The notes under the pieces are model-generated. The model ran no database searches, was not told where the DNA came from, and saw nothing but the letters and a program-made list of their open reading frames with translations. From Streptomyces uncialis (lineage in GTDB: Bacteria > Actinomycetota > Actinomycetes > Streptomycetales > Streptomycetaceae), in the NCBI RefSeq assembly GCF_001905345.1, contig NZ_LFBV01000007.1, forward strand, positions 372,001-436,000: a stretch of DNA of 64,000 nucleotides. Reading direction: 5' to 3'. The position numbers and the translations under genes are program-made. Of the stretch, positions 9,338 to 18,259 are shown one piece after another; position 1 is the stretch's first letter; every line of letters starts with the position of its first letter.

Positions 9338-9872
9338 CCGCCCTCCCGGTTCTTCGACTTCACGCGGCTGCCAAGTTGACCGGGTCAGGGTCTCCGCCGG
9401 GGCGGCGACGGCACGGTCGCGGTGTCCGTGGTGGGGCGGCGGCCCGCGGTGACGGTATGCGACTCGGGCGACGGCCTCGGCTCCTGACTCGCCCCGGCCC
9501 TCACGGGTTCGTTGCAGAGCGCGGACACCGTGGCCGTGCCGTTCGGCATCATCGCCTGGGCCACCCGGCGCAGCGACCGGATCGTTGCCTGCCTGGCCCA
9601 GCTGAAGCGCGAGTACGTCAGTGCCGTTGACGACGGCCGCTACCCGGTGTCCGCTGCCCGTGCCCCGAGCGGGCCCGTACCTGGGCTCTGAGCGGGTCCG
9701 TGCCGGGCTCGCCTGGGTGGCGGTCCGTCAGGCACGGCCGTTCAGGCCGAGGGCGGCCCGTTCGCTCGCCCGGCTGCGAGAGCGGTGGCGGTCGGGTGGG
9801 TCCAGGTTCGGGGCGGACCCCGTCGGTACGTACGCATTTCGAGCGAGCCCGCCACGGGCCTGCTCGCCACCC
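9338..9872. other. Decayed stretch; possible short coding scrap at 9488-9691
   Basis: Between 9488 and TGA 9689-9691 one frame has good Streptomyces codon use (for example AVPFGIIAWATRRSD and QLKREYVSAVDDGRY). It has no ATG start, and the only internal alternatives are TTG or GTG. It may be the tail of a lost gene. The family was not recognised. Confidence 0.35.
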
Positions 9873-10013
9873 CTCACCGGCGTCAACCCCGGTGCCGTGC
9901 GGGCTGCTCAACAGGCCGGCCTCGGCGGGCGGCGGTGCCAGCAACGGCTCCGTAACCACCCCGGCCTGGCCGTTCTCGGCGCAGACCTGGACCGTATCCG
10001 GCACTGCTCCTGA
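9873..10013 (+). pseudogene. 3-prime fragment paralogous to the gene end at 42700-42843
   Basis: The reading frame ends NHPGLAVLGADLDRIRHCS. It matches DHPDLAVLDADLDRIRHRI at the end of the frame closing at 42843, and the stretch before it (GAVRAAQQAG against DTVRAAHKAD) matches too. There is no start codon or upstream body of the gene. The next intact gene (10212) also shares a segment with the same 42.4-kb locus. Confidence 0.65.
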
Positions 10014-10211
10014 CCGGGCCTCAACGGCCGGCCGTTCGGGCGGACGGTCCGCTTCGCCGGCTTCCGCCCGCGAAGGCGTGGGTGCCCCACCCTGTTTGAG
10101 CCGACCGTGCGTCATCGCTCCCAGGCGTGGAACTGAACGCGCGGACCGGCACCGGAGGCTGAGGGCGTGCCGGTGACGTCTCGTCACCCCTTTGTGACCC
10201 GAGAGGGATCG

Positions 10212-10877
10212 ATGTCTTCGGCCCGTACCCTGCTGCCCGTTGTGCCGGACGCCCTCGACGGCCTGCTGGAGCTGGAGAACCCGCTGTTTCTGACCCTCCG
10301 CAACCCGCTGGACCCGGATGCCGGGGGCGTGCCGGTTCCCGGAGCGCCCATCGAGGACGTCTCCGCGGCGTACTGGCGGGTCCTCGAAGCGCTGCCCGCC
10401 GGTACGTCGGATCTGGAGGGCGAGGCGGAGGACGACCTGCCCGACGTACCGCTGCTGATCGGCCCCGACGGCCGGCCTGTGGTCCACCTGACTACCATTG
10501 AGGTGGCCGACGCGGACATCGCTCTGCTCGCCGCGTTCGCCGACGCCCTCGACCAGGCGGCCCGGCCGGAGCCCGGCCCGGCGTACGGGACGCTGGCCCA
10601 GGCGCTGGGCGAACTCGCCCGGGAGCCCGACTGCCTGTGGCCCGAAGGGGACGCGGCAGCCGTCGCCGAGTGGGCGCGGCAGGCGCTGTCACCCGTGCTG
10701 CACTCACCCTTCGAGGGCCCGCGCGGCGCCGCCGACCACGAGCTGCTGTCCGCGGTGCTGCGCCGCGTCGCAGGCGCGGACCGGATCGCCCTGGACCAGG
10801 ACGAGGCCGGGGCGGCCGGGCGCGTGGTGGCGAGCGTGATGTACGCGGCGACCGGCGACGCGCACGCGGTGGTGTAG
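10212..10877 (+). CDS. Hypothetical protein, acidic, family shared with 42.4-kb locus
   Basis: The protein is 221 aa. Start ATG 10212 is preceded by GAGAGG; an upstream in-frame ATG at 10167 is less likely. It is acidic and Ala/Leu-rich with no signal or membrane segment. The central motif VADADIALLAAFADALDQAA recurs as LAEADIAPLAAFADALDQAA in the broken frame at 42451. The function is unknown. It sits alone, behind a fragment of a related gene. Confidence 0.7.
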   Translation: MSSARTLLPVVPDALDGLLELENPLFLTLRNPLDPDAGGVPVPGAPIEDVSAAYWRVLEALPAGTSDLEGEAEDDLPDVPLLIGPDGRPVVHLTTIEVADADIALLAAFADALDQAARPEPGPAYGTLAQALGELAREPDCLWPEGDAAAVAEWARQALSPVLHSPFEGPRGAADHELLSAVLRRVAGADRIALDQDEAGAAGRVVASVMYAATGDAHAVV

Positions 10878-11149
10878 ATCAACGCCGGGCAAAGTGGCGC
10901 GGCGACGAGCACCAGACAACCGCCGCCCTGTGCCCTATGCACGGTGATGTGTGCGGTTGTGTTCACGGGTGGACAACTCCACTCCGCGCCGGTACAGAAC
11001 GCTGACCACGCCGAGCGCCTCCAGGCACACCTGGTGTGCGGGTGGGTGCGCGGCAGGACCATCTCCCGGACATGCGCCTCTCCAGGTGCTCCACCCCCGC
11101 AGCCGGGGGTACTGGAGGTCGATGGATGATCGTCTGAGATGCTGGCGGC
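10878..11149. other. Gap, no gene recognised
   Basis: Frames on both strands are open but none shows a family or a start with a ribosome binding site. Confidence 0.4.
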
Positions 11150-11257
11150 ATGATCATTCCCTTCCTTGTCGGCGTCGTCGTACTGGCCGGCGTCCTCACC
11201 TTGGCCGTGTGGGTCTGCATCAAGTCCGTGCACGCCTGCCGGGAGCGGCGCGCCTGA
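11150..11257 (+). CDS. Small membrane peptide (35 aa)
   Basis: ATG 11150 opens a 35-codon frame. It encodes one hydrophobic helix (IPFLVGVVVLAGVLTLAVWV) followed by a basic, Cys-containing tail (SVHACRERRA). There is no strong ribosome binding site. It resembles the many single-pass small proteins of Streptomyces. It may be genuine or chance. Confidence 0.4.
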   Translation: MIIPFLVGVVVLAGVLTLAVWVCIKSVHACRERRA

Positions 11258-11609
11258 GCCCCGTGGTTCCCGACAGACGCCATGCCGTCCAGCTCCACCA
11301 ACTCACGCTGCGCCCCCGGCTGCGCCACGGCCTCCGGCGCCGCCACCTCACTCTCCCCGCCGACCCCGACATCGTGCCCTCCTCCGGTGCCGCCGGGGGG
11401 GCGGCTGTGCCCGTGCCGCGGACCGAACCGCAGATTGACTCCGGGACGCCCCGACTCCGGCCACGGCCGAGGCGGCGCGGCCTCGGCCCCGGAGAGCTCC
11501 GCGTCCGGGGACAGTCGGCCCAGCAGATCACCCCGCCCGGGCAGGCCCCGGGGACGGATCTGCTCCGCGTAGAGCTTCACCCACTCCACCGCCCCCTGTT
11601 CTCTCATGA
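11258..11609. other. Gap; possible minus-strand coding scrap
   Basis: A minus-strand frame starting at 11607 begins MREQGAVEWVKLYAEQIRPRG, which reads like coding sequence, but it becomes low-complexity soon after. No family is recognised. Confidence 0.3.
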
Positions 11610-11807
11610 CGCGATTCCACCCACGTCCTGGCCGCGGTGCGCGACCTGACCCGCCTGGAGCTGGTCACCGAGGCCGTCCGCGCCGCACTCGAAGAAGTGG
11701 CCGCCACGTCCCGTCACCTGCTTGACGAGTTGGTCGACGAGGACTGGGGGCTCCGCTGCTGTCGGCCGGGCTGCACCGTACAGCGCCGGATCCGCGGCGG
11801 ATGGTGA
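11610..11807 (+). pseudogene. Transposase remnant (IS1182/DDE type, internal piece)
   Basis: The frame reads HVLAAVRDLTRLELVTEAVR and then ALEEVAATSRHLLDELVDED. This resembles the helical segment found in many Streptomyces transposases, where a VLAAV-x-LTRLELV-x-E motif is followed by a WxxRYG segment. The expected RYGRP-like continuation is replaced by RCCRPG and stops at 11805. There is no start codon and no recognisable terminal repeats. It is a degraded insertion-sequence scrap. Confidence 0.6.
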
Positions 11808-12125
11808 GGAGCACAGCTAGGACCACGGCCCCGCCGCCGCGCCCGCACACGCGCTGCGGGTGACCCGGCGGCAGGACCCCGCGGCCGTCATCGGCTTGGA
11901 GGCCGTGCAGCACGACGTGCGGCAGGCTGCCGGTGTATGAGGCCCTGCGTACGGCCCGCGGCACACAGACCCGGGGCCGGGACCCGGGGCCGGTCCCGGT
12001 CCCGGTCCCGGGCGGGTCTTTCGGCGGCGGTGCGGGAGCGATCCCGTGTCACCTGGGGTTCGGGGGGTACCCGGATGTCGTCGGGGTGCGGAAGGCGCGC
12101 TCCGCGGGAGCGGGAGGGGCTCGGG
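11808..12125. other. Gap with C-rich tandem words
   Basis: The segment around 11975-12010 is built of repeated ccggg/gtcccg words. No gene is supported. Confidence 0.4.
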
Positions 12126-12710
12126 ATGGCCGGCAGGGAGAGGGACCTCAGGTCGCAGAGACGGTGGATCGACACGTGGTGGGCTGTCGGCCTGATGGCG
12201 CTGGCCGTCGGTATCGGGGTACGGCTGCTCTTCCGTGATCTCGACAACTGGGTGGCCGCCGTGGCCGGCGCCGGGGTCTACGCGATCGTTTTCACCGTCC
12301 TGATGCGCCGCCGCCAACGGGGTGACGCGCGCGCGAGCGGTGTGGAGACCGATGACGTGCCGGCCCTGGAGCGGCGGCTCCGCCGGGGGGACATCCCGGA
12401 CGACCCGGCTCTGCGGCAGGCCATGCTCCAATTGATCCACCGCCGTCGGAAGACGATGCACAGCAAGCTGGTGTGGGCCTTCCCGGTGATGCTGCTGATG
12501 TTCGTCGCGCTGGGTGTGGTCCTTCTCGCGGGCGGCAGTGCCGTGGCGGGTGCTGCCTGGATCGTGGGCGGTGTCGTTGCCGTCGGCGGCATGTGGTGGA
12601 TGCGCCGGACCAACCTCGACCGTTACCGGCGTGCCGAACGCCGGCTGAACGCGAGCCCGCCACAGGACCCCGCCCGGAGCCCGCAACGGGACCGGGAGCA
12701 GACGGCCTGA
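12126..12710 (+). CDS. Four-helix integral membrane protein, unknown function
   Basis: The protein is 194 aa. Start ATG 12126 has GGAGGGG 7-8 bases upstream; upstream in-frame sequence is low complexity. Hydrophobic segments are at about 19-37 (WWAVGLMALAVGIGVRLLF), 40-58, 118-138 (AFPVMLLMFVALGVVLLAGG) and 142-160. A charged cytoplasmic loop (RRRQRGDARASGVETDD) separates the two pairs. It looks like one of the abundant unclassified Streptomyces membrane proteins. It is followed by a strong palindrome. Confidence 0.8.
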   Translation: MAGRERDLRSQRRWIDTWWAVGLMALAVGIGVRLLFRDLDNWVAAVAGAGVYAIVFTVLMRRRQRGDARASGVETDDVPALERRLRRGDIPDDPALRQAMLQLIHRRRKTMHSKLVWAFPVMLLMFVALGVVLLAGGSAVAGAAWIVGGVVAVGGMWWMRRTNLDRYRRAERRLNASPPQDPARSPQRDREQTA

Positions 12711-13052
12711 GACGGATCCACCGCTTCGCACGGCGGCCGGATCCGTCCCTGCCGTCGCCACGGTCCGGCGGCGGCCCGGGGGAGGTCGGGTTCACGGACG
12801 TGGAGCACTGTGAGTCCGTGCCGCGGACAGCCCGCGGACAGCCCGCGGACAGCCCGCGGGCCCCGGACCCCAGGCGGTCCGGGGCCCGCGCGTACCCCAG
12901 GCCCCGGGGCGCACACGGCGGTACGAGCGGCGGGGACCGAACGCGGCGGCACGGGGCCGCGGCCCCGTGCCGCCGCGTTCGGTCAGGGCGGTCCGGGGCG
13001 GCCGTTGCGGACGGTGACCCAGCCGGGCCCGCCCGTTCGTACACTGACGAGG
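12711..13052. repeat. Intergenic region with 11-bp tandem repeat
   Basis: Three exact tandem copies of cgcggacagcc occupy 12822-12854. Apart from these and the 48-bp palindrome described separately, the interval shows no gene. Confidence 0.65.
12936..12983. terminator. Perfect 48-bp palindrome
   Basis: Two 24-base arms are exact reverse complements with no loop. The site lies between the membrane-protein gene and the AraC-type gene, both read on the plus strand. It would fold into a very stable hairpin or cruciform and is most simply a terminator. An operator or recombination role is possible. Confidence 0.65.
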
Positions 13053-13889
13053 GTGGAAGACCATACGGCCACCAGCATCGATGCACGGCCTGCGCCCGCC
13101 TTGCGCAGGTACGTCGGCTCGTACGTCGGGTTCGACCTTCGCGGGTTCCCGGCGGGGGTGCACCGCGGTCCGCCGGGCCGCGTGCTCACCGCGGTGATCA
13201 GCCTGTCCGACCCTTTGGAGATGGCGGCGGGCGTCGACGACGGGTCACCGGTCACCCGGTTCGACAGCGTGGCCGGCGGTCTGATGCGCCGGTCCGTCGC
13301 GATCCACCACGACGGACACCAGCAAGGCGTGCAGGTGTCGCTGACACCGCTCGGGGCCCGGGCCCTCTACGGTATGCCCGCCGCCGCGCTCGCCCACCGG
13401 CTGGTCCCGCTCGACGAGCTTCTCGGAACGCTCGGCGCCGAGCTCGTCGACCGGCTCCGGGCGGCGACGACATGGGCCGCCCGGTTCACCGTGCTGGACC
13501 AGCTGCTCCTGCGCGCCGTCCGCCGCGGCTCCGGCGGCGACCGCCTGCCCCGGATGCGCCCCGAGGTGGCCGAGGCCTGGCGCCGCCTCGTCGCCGCACG
13601 GGGCCGCGTCCAGGTCGGGGCGGTCGCCGCGGACCTGGGCTGGAGCCGCCGCCACCTCACCGAGCAGTTCCGCGGTGAGGTGGGCCTGGCGCCGAAGACC
13701 TTTGCCCGGGTTCTGCGCTTCGAGCAGGCGCACGAACTGGCGACAGCGCACGACCCGCTCCCATGGGCCGCGGTGGCGACCGTCTCCGGCTACGCCGACC
13801 AGGCCCATCTCGTGCGGGAATGGCGCGAGTTCACGGGCCGGCCGCCGACGGCCTGGCGTCGCGGCGAAGTCCTCCCCGGGGCCGGGTAG
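13053..13889 (+). CDS. AraC-family transcriptional regulator
   Basis: The protein is 278 aa from GTG 13053; codons upstream are low complexity. There is almost no room for a ribosome binding site, so it may be leaderless. The N-terminal about 180 aa is a ligand-binding region without a recognised fold. The C-terminal about 90 aa hold two helix-turn-helix motifs: VGAVAADLGWSRRHLTEQFR and then the second unit with VATVSGYADQAHLVREWREF and GRPPTAWRR. It precedes the cupin and SGNH hydrolase genes and probably regulates them. Confidence 0.85.
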   Translation: MEDHTATSIDARPAPALRRYVGSYVGFDLRGFPAGVHRGPPGRVLTAVISLSDPLEMAAGVDDGSPVTRFDSVAGGLMRRSVAIHHDGHQQGVQVSLTPLGARALYGMPAAALAHRLVPLDELLGTLGAELVDRLRAATTWAARFTVLDQLLLRAVRRGSGGDRLPRMRPEVAEAWRRLVAARGRVQVGAVAADLGWSRRHLTEQFRGEVGLAPKTFARVLRFEQAHELATAHDPLPWAAVATVSGYADQAHLVREWREFTGRPPTAWRRGEVLPGAG

Positions 13890-13972
13890 CCGCCGACCGG
13901 CTGCCCCTCACGTCGGTTCCCGTTCCCATTCCTTCAAGACCACCCGGCCGCCGTCCTGTGACGATCGTCGGC

Positions 13973-14449
13973 ATGAGACCCGCCGACCACGAACGCAACG
14001 CCATCGACCTGCGGACCACCCCCGTGCACCTCGGGCCGGGACCGGGAGCGAAACCCGTCGAGGGCTTCGCCTGGGACCCGGAGGTGCTCCAGGCATACAG
14101 CGCCGCCGTCGAGGCGGACGGCGCCGAGGGCCGGATGGTGACGGTCTTCGACGGCGACGGCCCCGGCCCCGGCGGCCACGGGGAGCGCCACCCCGCCGGC
14201 GACGAACTGGTCGTCTGCTGCCTCAGCGGATCGGTGACGGTCACCCGCGACGTGGACGGGGCCCCCGACCACGTCGTGCTCGCGCCGGGCGAGGCCACCG
14301 TCAACCCGGCCGGGGCATGGCACACGGTCGACATGGCGGGACCCGCGACCGTTCTCACCGTCACCGCCTGCCTCGGCACCGACCACCGTCCCCGGACCGG
14401 CACCCGCCTGGCCGGGCACGCCGGCACCCCCGGCACGCAAGCGCCGTGA
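13973..14449 (+). CDS. Cupin-domain protein
   Basis: The protein is 158 aa from ATG 13973; GTG 13958 is an alternative start. A single cupin_2 barrel is visible in residues about 60-130: GDELVVCCLSGSVTVTRDVD, LAPGEATVNPAGAWHTVDM. The metal-ligand pattern is partial: His in GERHPAGDE, Glu of GDE and His of GAWH. It may bind metal and act as a small dioxygenase, isomerase or ligand-binding protein. It lies 83 bp after the AraC regulator and its stop overlaps the next start by 4 bp. Confidence 0.82.
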   Translation: MRPADHERNAIDLRTTPVHLGPGPGAKPVEGFAWDPEVLQAYSAAVEADGAEGRMVTVFDGDGPGPGGHGERHPAGDELVVCCLSGSVTVTRDVDGAPDHVVLAPGEATVNPAGAWHTVDMAGPATVLTVTACLGTDHRPRTGTRLAGHAGTPGTQAP

Positions 14450-15165
14450 CGACCCGCGTCGCGTGCCTCGGCGACAGCCTCACCCGTGCGCAGCTCAGCG
14501 TCGACTACCTGGACCTTCTCGAACGACGCCGCCCTCCCGGCGACGTGCGGCTCGCCCGCTTCGGCGCCAACGGAGACTTCGCCTACCACCTTTCGCGGCG
14601 CCTCGACGCCGTCGTCGCGGACCCACCCGACGTGATCACCGTGCTGATCGGGACCAACGACGCCCGGGCGAGCCTCGCCGGCTACCCCGTCGAGCGGGCC
14701 ATGAAGCGCAGACAACTCCCCGGGCGCCCGTCGGCCGGCTGGTTCCAGCAGTGCCTGGGAGCCGTCGTCGAACGGCTCCGGACGGAGACCGACGCGACGA
14801 TCGGGCTGCTGTCCCTCCCCGTCCTCGGCCAGCAACCCGACGAAGCGGCGGCGCAGGCATCACAGGCGTACAGTCGGATGATCGCCGAGGCCGCCACCAC
14901 CCACAAGGCGACCTACCTCCCGCTCCACGAACGCCGGATCGAAGAACTACGCCGGGCGGACCCGCCGCCGGTCCCGTACCGGGAGCCGACGCCCGCGGCG
15001 GGCCTCGGCGTCCTCGTCCGGCACGCCGTGCTGCGCCGCAGCCTCGACACGATCTCGCAGCGCCGGGGTCTCGTGCTCACCACCGACCACATCCACCAGA
15101 ACAGCCGCGGCGCCGCCCTCGTCGCCGAGGTCATCGACACCTGTCTGCTGACCCGGAGCACATAG
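14446..15165 (+). CDS. SGNH/GDSL-family hydrolase
   Basis: The protein is 239 aa. The start is GTG 14446 in a GTGA overlap with the cupin gene, so it is translationally coupled. Block I is CLGDSLTR (nucleophile Ser), block II GANGDF, block III IGTNDAR, and block V the Asp-x-x-His of TTDHIHQNSRG. These are the four invariant positions of SGNH esterases. There is no signal peptide, so the enzyme is probably cytoplasmic. The substrate is unknown, and context suggests a small ester metabolised together with the cupin product. Confidence 0.88.
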   Translation: MTTRVACLGDSLTRAQLSVDYLDLLERRRPPGDVRLARFGANGDFAYHLSRRLDAVVADPPDVITVLIGTNDARASLAGYPVERAMKRRQLPGRPSAGWFQQCLGAVVERLRTETDATIGLLSLPVLGQQPDEAAAQASQAYSRMIAEAATTHKATYLPLHERRIEELRRADPPPVPYREPTPAAGLGVLVRHAVLRRSLDTISQRRGLVLTTDHIHQNSRGAALVAEVIDTCLLTRST

Positions 15166-15644
15166 CCGGTCCCGGTAGCGGGACATCGCCACCGGCTACT
15201 CGGAGCGGGTCTCGCCGTCCGGTTCACCGGCGACGCCCGCGCCGTCGCCTCCGGCGCACGGTGCCGCGCCGACCGGCTGCCCGAGGACACCGGCCCCGGA
15301 TCGCCCGCCGGTATCGTCCCGCGCGGGCCGGAAGGCCGGCTGCCCACGACGACCGGGGGCACCGTGCGCCGCGTCCGGAACCGCGCCCGCCCCGTCAGTG
15401 CCCTCTGCGACCGCCCGGACACCGCGCCCGCCACCCGCTCCGGTGACCGCTGCCGCCCGGCCCAGCCCGGCGGGCCGCGGCGGGGTTCCGTTCCCGCCGG
15501 GCCGGCGGTGTCATCGGCCGGCCGGTGCGCCGGCGCCGGTACGCCTGAAGGGGTGACACGGGACCCGTCTGTGCGGCACCGCGCCCACCAGCACGTGACG
15601 ATGATCCTTTCCGCAACTCCGAGAACCTGTGAAGGATCACCACG
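15166..15644. other. Gap, no gene recognised
   Basis: Open frames exist, one with plausible codon use around 15200-15420, but none has a start, ribosome binding site or recognisable motif. The end of the interval holds the AAGGA ribosome binding site of the EF-hand gene. Confidence 0.4.
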
Positions 15645-16196
15645 ATGGCCACCGCCGCACCCGACATCATCACCACGAAGCTGGAACGCTCCTTCGCCGC
15701 ACTCGACACCGATCACGACGGCCACCTCGACCGGCAGGACTACCAGAGGCTCGCCGACCGCTACCTCGACGCCTACCACCTCGGCCCCGACGACCGCCGC
15801 GCCCGCGCCCTGCACGCCTTCCTCCAGACCTACTGGCTGGAGCTGCTGCGCCACGCGGACGTCCAGGAGGACCGGCTGAGCAGGGACGAGTACGTCGCCG
15901 CCGTCCGTCTGGCGAGCGCCGACACGAGCCGGCTGAATCTGGCCGACGGGCTCGGGCACGTGCTCTTCGACGTGATCGACGCCAACGGCGACAACCAGAT
16001 CGCCCGGGAGGAGTTCACCCGCTTCCTGACCGACGTGTGGAACCTCGAAGAAGCCGACGCCCTGAAGGCGTTCAGGACCCTGGACACCGACGGCGACGAC
16101 ACGGTCTCCCGCCCGGAGTTCCTCCAGGCGATCCGCGGATACTTCCTGCTCAGCGACCCGGACGCCCCGGGCAGCCTCTTCTTCGGAACCCCCTGA
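15645..16196 (+). CDS. EF-hand calcium-binding protein (calerythrin-like)
   Basis: The protein is 183 aa, and AAGGA precedes ATG 15645. There are four EF-hand loops: DTDHDGHLDRQD (from about 21), the degenerate DVQEDRLSRDEY (about 72), DANGDNQIAREE (about 112) and DTDGDDTVSRPE (about 147). Loops 1, 3 and 4 have canonical Asp/Asn and Glu or Asp ligands. Loop 2 keeps only some ligands and probably does not bind calcium, as in calerythrin and sarcoplasmic calcium-binding proteins. It is a cytoplasmic calcium buffer or sensor. It is monocistronic, followed by an inverted repeat. Confidence 0.92.
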   Translation: MATAAPDIITTKLERSFAALDTDHDGHLDRQDYQRLADRYLDAYHLGPDDRRARALHAFLQTYWLELLRHADVQEDRLSRDEYVAAVRLASADTSRLNLADGLGHVLFDVIDANGDNQIAREEFTRFLTDVWNLEEADALKAFRTLDTDGDDTVSRPEFLQAIRGYFLLSDPDAPGSLFFGTP

Positions 16197-16214
16197 CCAC
16201 CAGGCCCCTGACGA

Positions 16215-16260
16215 CGCCGCCCGGCGCGCTCCCGGTCCACACGACCGGGCGCGCCCGGCG
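16215..16260 (+). terminator. GC-rich hairpin after EF-hand gene
   Basis: An imperfect stem pairs the segment ending cccggtc with the one beginning gaccggg, around a 5-base loop, 18 bp after the stop codon. There is no T tract, as is common for Streptomyces terminators. Confidence 0.55.
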
Positions 16261-16447
16261 TGCCGCCCCGGTCCTCGTGTCCGGTGCTGCCCCGGTGTTG
16301 CTGCCCCGGTGCTGCGCCCGGTCCTCGTGCCCGGCGCCAACCGGAGCGGCCTGATCCGTACGCCCAGCTCGACGATCATCGGCTCCGGCCCGCCGTCGGC
16401 ATCCGCCCGGCGGTGGCCGGGCCCCGCACGGCCCGCCGGGGTGACCG

Positions 16448-16713
16448 GACCACGCCGGCGCGGCCGCCGGATCCTTCGCCGGGGGATACGTGCCCCGCGC
16501 CCGGCGCGAGGAGGCCCGGCAGGTCACCGTTCCCCTGCTGTTCCTGCCCCGGTGGGACGACGGAGTGGAACTCCCGGCAGCGGGCCCCGGATCTGTTCGG
16601 CACCTCCGGCACCAGGGAGAAGATGCTGCGCGCCGATCCGGGCGGGCGCACCGGCACCCCGTGGGTTCGGGGCGGAGGACGGGAACCGGTTCTTCGACCG
16701 GCATCTGAAGTGA
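16448..16713 (+). pseudogene. Alpha/beta hydrolase C-terminus broken by two frameshifts
   Basis: Three successive frames together give one typical alpha/beta-hydrolase end. First comes EEARQVTVPLLFLPRWDDG (strand before the catalytic acid), then DLFGTSGTREKMLRADPGG (acid loop region with REKxLxxxPGG), then AEDGNRFFDRHLK with stop TGA at 16711. The catalytic His loop would lie around PGGRTGTPW, where His is replaced by Arg-Thr. The N-terminal two thirds are missing. Confidence 0.65.
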
Positions 16714-17237
16714 GCGCGGGCTGTCAGGCCGACGGCACCCGGCACCCGGCACCCGGCAGCAGGCACCCGGCAGCCGGTGACGCCGGGACACCACTGATCA
16801 CTGATCGGGGACAGGTCCCGGGCCTCCACGACGGCGCCCGGCAGATGCACAACCGCCGCCCCGGCCAATGCGGTAACGGCCGATGCGGTATCGGCAGGCC
16901 GCGGTACCGGCAGGCCGGGGCGGCGCGTCTCCGGATCGACGTCGGCAGGGTACCGGCCGGTCACCACCACCGGCCCGCCGCCGGTTGGTGACCGGGCAGC
17001 CTTCCCCGTGCGGCTTCGCGGCCCGCGCACAGCGGCCGGTGGCGGTCCCGGTCCTGCCTTCACCCGGCACCGGCGAGGTGCACACAGGAGTCAGCGGCGA
17101 ACTCGGGGGCACCCTGAACTCCGTGACCACCGGCGGCGCTTCCTGGTACGGCCTCAGCGATGCCGGCAGCAGCGCCGTCCCGTTCGCCGACAGCATCGGT
17201 GAACGGTCGGCACCTGACTTCTGAGAGGTTGATCCAA
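16714..17237. other. Low-complexity gap
   Basis: Positions 16734-16774 hold repeated gcacccg words, and 16864-16920 hold irregular cggtancgg words. A frame ending at 17224 (SWYGLSDAGSSAVPFADS) looks weakly protein-like but lacks a start. No gene is claimed. Confidence 0.4.
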
Positions 17238-17363
17238 GTGACCCTCGCCCGGGTAGGTATCGGATTCGAGGACAACCCGGCTGCCACACTCGTCCTGGGA
17301 GCCGTGGTGCTGGTGGTGTCATTCGTCTTGGGCTACTGGCGCTACAAGCGTGAAGGGAAGTAG
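17238..17363 (+). CDS. Small single-pass membrane protein (41 aa)
   Basis: GTG 17238 has GAGAGG 9 bases upstream. The frame encodes a short polar N-terminus (ARVGIGFEDNP), one transmembrane helix (ATLVLGAVVLVVSFVLGYW) and a basic end RYKREGK. The good ribosome binding site and GC3 support a real gene. The function is unknown. Confidence 0.6.
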   Translation: MTLARVGIGFEDNPAATLVLGAVVLVVSFVLGYWRYKREGK

Positions 17364-17726
17364 CGGACTTTTCTGACAAGGGGGCGTGTGCGGCCTGACC
17401 GGATGTGAGCCAACGGCCCATTCGGGGTGCGGCTGGGCACATGAGGCAAGCTCCTTCCCACCGCCCGGACGATGCTGGACCTGGACCTGGACCTGGGCGT
17501 AGCGCCGTGGTGGCGGGGTCGGCCCGGTCTCGTCGGTGGTCAGCCGCTCAGGGGCTGCCACCGGCCTGGAAGTGCTGTCCGTGGGGCCGAGGCCGACCAC
17601 CGGAATCCATGACGGCCTCCACACGGTGATCCGTTCGTCCTCGGTGCGGTCGGCGTCCAGCCGGTCCTGCCCGGCCTGGGAGCTCATCTTGAGCCGGTAG
17701 GTGGCGGCCACGGCGTCCAGGGTCAT
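17319..17726 (-). CDS. Hypothetical protein
   Basis: ATG 17726 on the minus strand has AGGAG 5-6 bases upstream. The first about 60 codons have strong Streptomyces codon use (AVAATYRLKMSSQAGQDRL, ITVWRPSWIPVVGLGPT). The later half becomes Pro/His-rich and probably reads past a frameshift, and it overlaps the small membrane gene by 45 bp. The gene may therefore be real but broken. No family was recognised. Confidence 0.4.
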   Translation of the reverse strand: MTLDAVAATYRLKMSSQAGQDRLDADRTEDERITVWRPSWIPVVGLGPTDSTSRPVAAPERLTTDETGPTPPPRRYAQVQVQVQHRPGGGKELASCAQPHPEWAVGSHPVRPHTPPCQKSPLLPFTLVAPVAQDE

Positions 17727-17729
17727 CTC

Positions 17730-18259
17730 TGCTCCTGGGGCGGCACCGACCTCGTCGAACAGCGCGACACCTCCACCGTCACTCCGCTCACCTGGGAGTA
17801 CGACGGCCGCGCACCCGTCGCCCGGCCCCGGAGCGCCGCACACCCCCGAACCGGCCCGCAGCACCGGTCGACGCGGACACCGGCTCACGGGTCTTCGCCG
17901 TTGTCACCGACCTGATCGACGAGCACGGCACCATCGCCTGGTAGAGCCGTAGAGCCGTAGAGCCGTAGAGCCGTAGAGCCGTAGAGCCGTAGAGCCGTCT
18001 GGGGTACCACTTCGTGGAACCGCACCGCCCTCGCCTCCGCACCTCTGCGGTTTCCCGGCCGGTACGACGACCCGGAAACCGGCCTCTGCTGCCACCGTCA
18101 CTGCGACCCCATGACCGGTCGGTGCGCCGGCCCCGAACCGCTCGGCCTGGAAGCAGCTCCCGACCCGGCGGCCTGCGTCATCAACCCCCGCCCGTGGACG
18201 GACCCCGGAGACCTCATCGCCCGGGGACGCACGGAGAACGGCGGCTGGTGCGGGCATGA
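17730..18259 (+). pseudogene. Broken RHS/YD-repeat core (polymorphic toxin carrier)
   Basis: Pieces in different frames spell out the C-terminal RHS core. The first is WGGTDLVEQRDTSTVTPLTW and EYDGRAP. A DEHGTIAW strand follows, interrupted by the octamer array. Then come WGTTSWNRTALAS, the signature YDDPETGL, YDPMTGR and LGLEAAPDPAA, and a segment matching the usual NPxxWxDP (NPRPWTDPGD). Intact RHS proteins are large secreted carriers that deliver the toxin encoded right after this core. Here the upstream YD repeats and the toxin are gone and at least two frameshifts are present. Confidence 0.75.
17941..17996. repeat. Seven tandem copies of an 8-bp unit inside the RHS remnant
   Basis: Exactly seven copies of gtagagcc are followed by gtctgg. 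In intact RHS genes the corresponding stretch encodes TIAW, a short basic turn and LWG. The unit resembles the expected cggagccgt codons, so it probably arose by slippage from them. Confidence 0.85.

Noticed and set aside
17941..17996. Octamer array considered as a CRISPR
   Set aside because: Units are directly adjacent without spacers and only 8 bp long.
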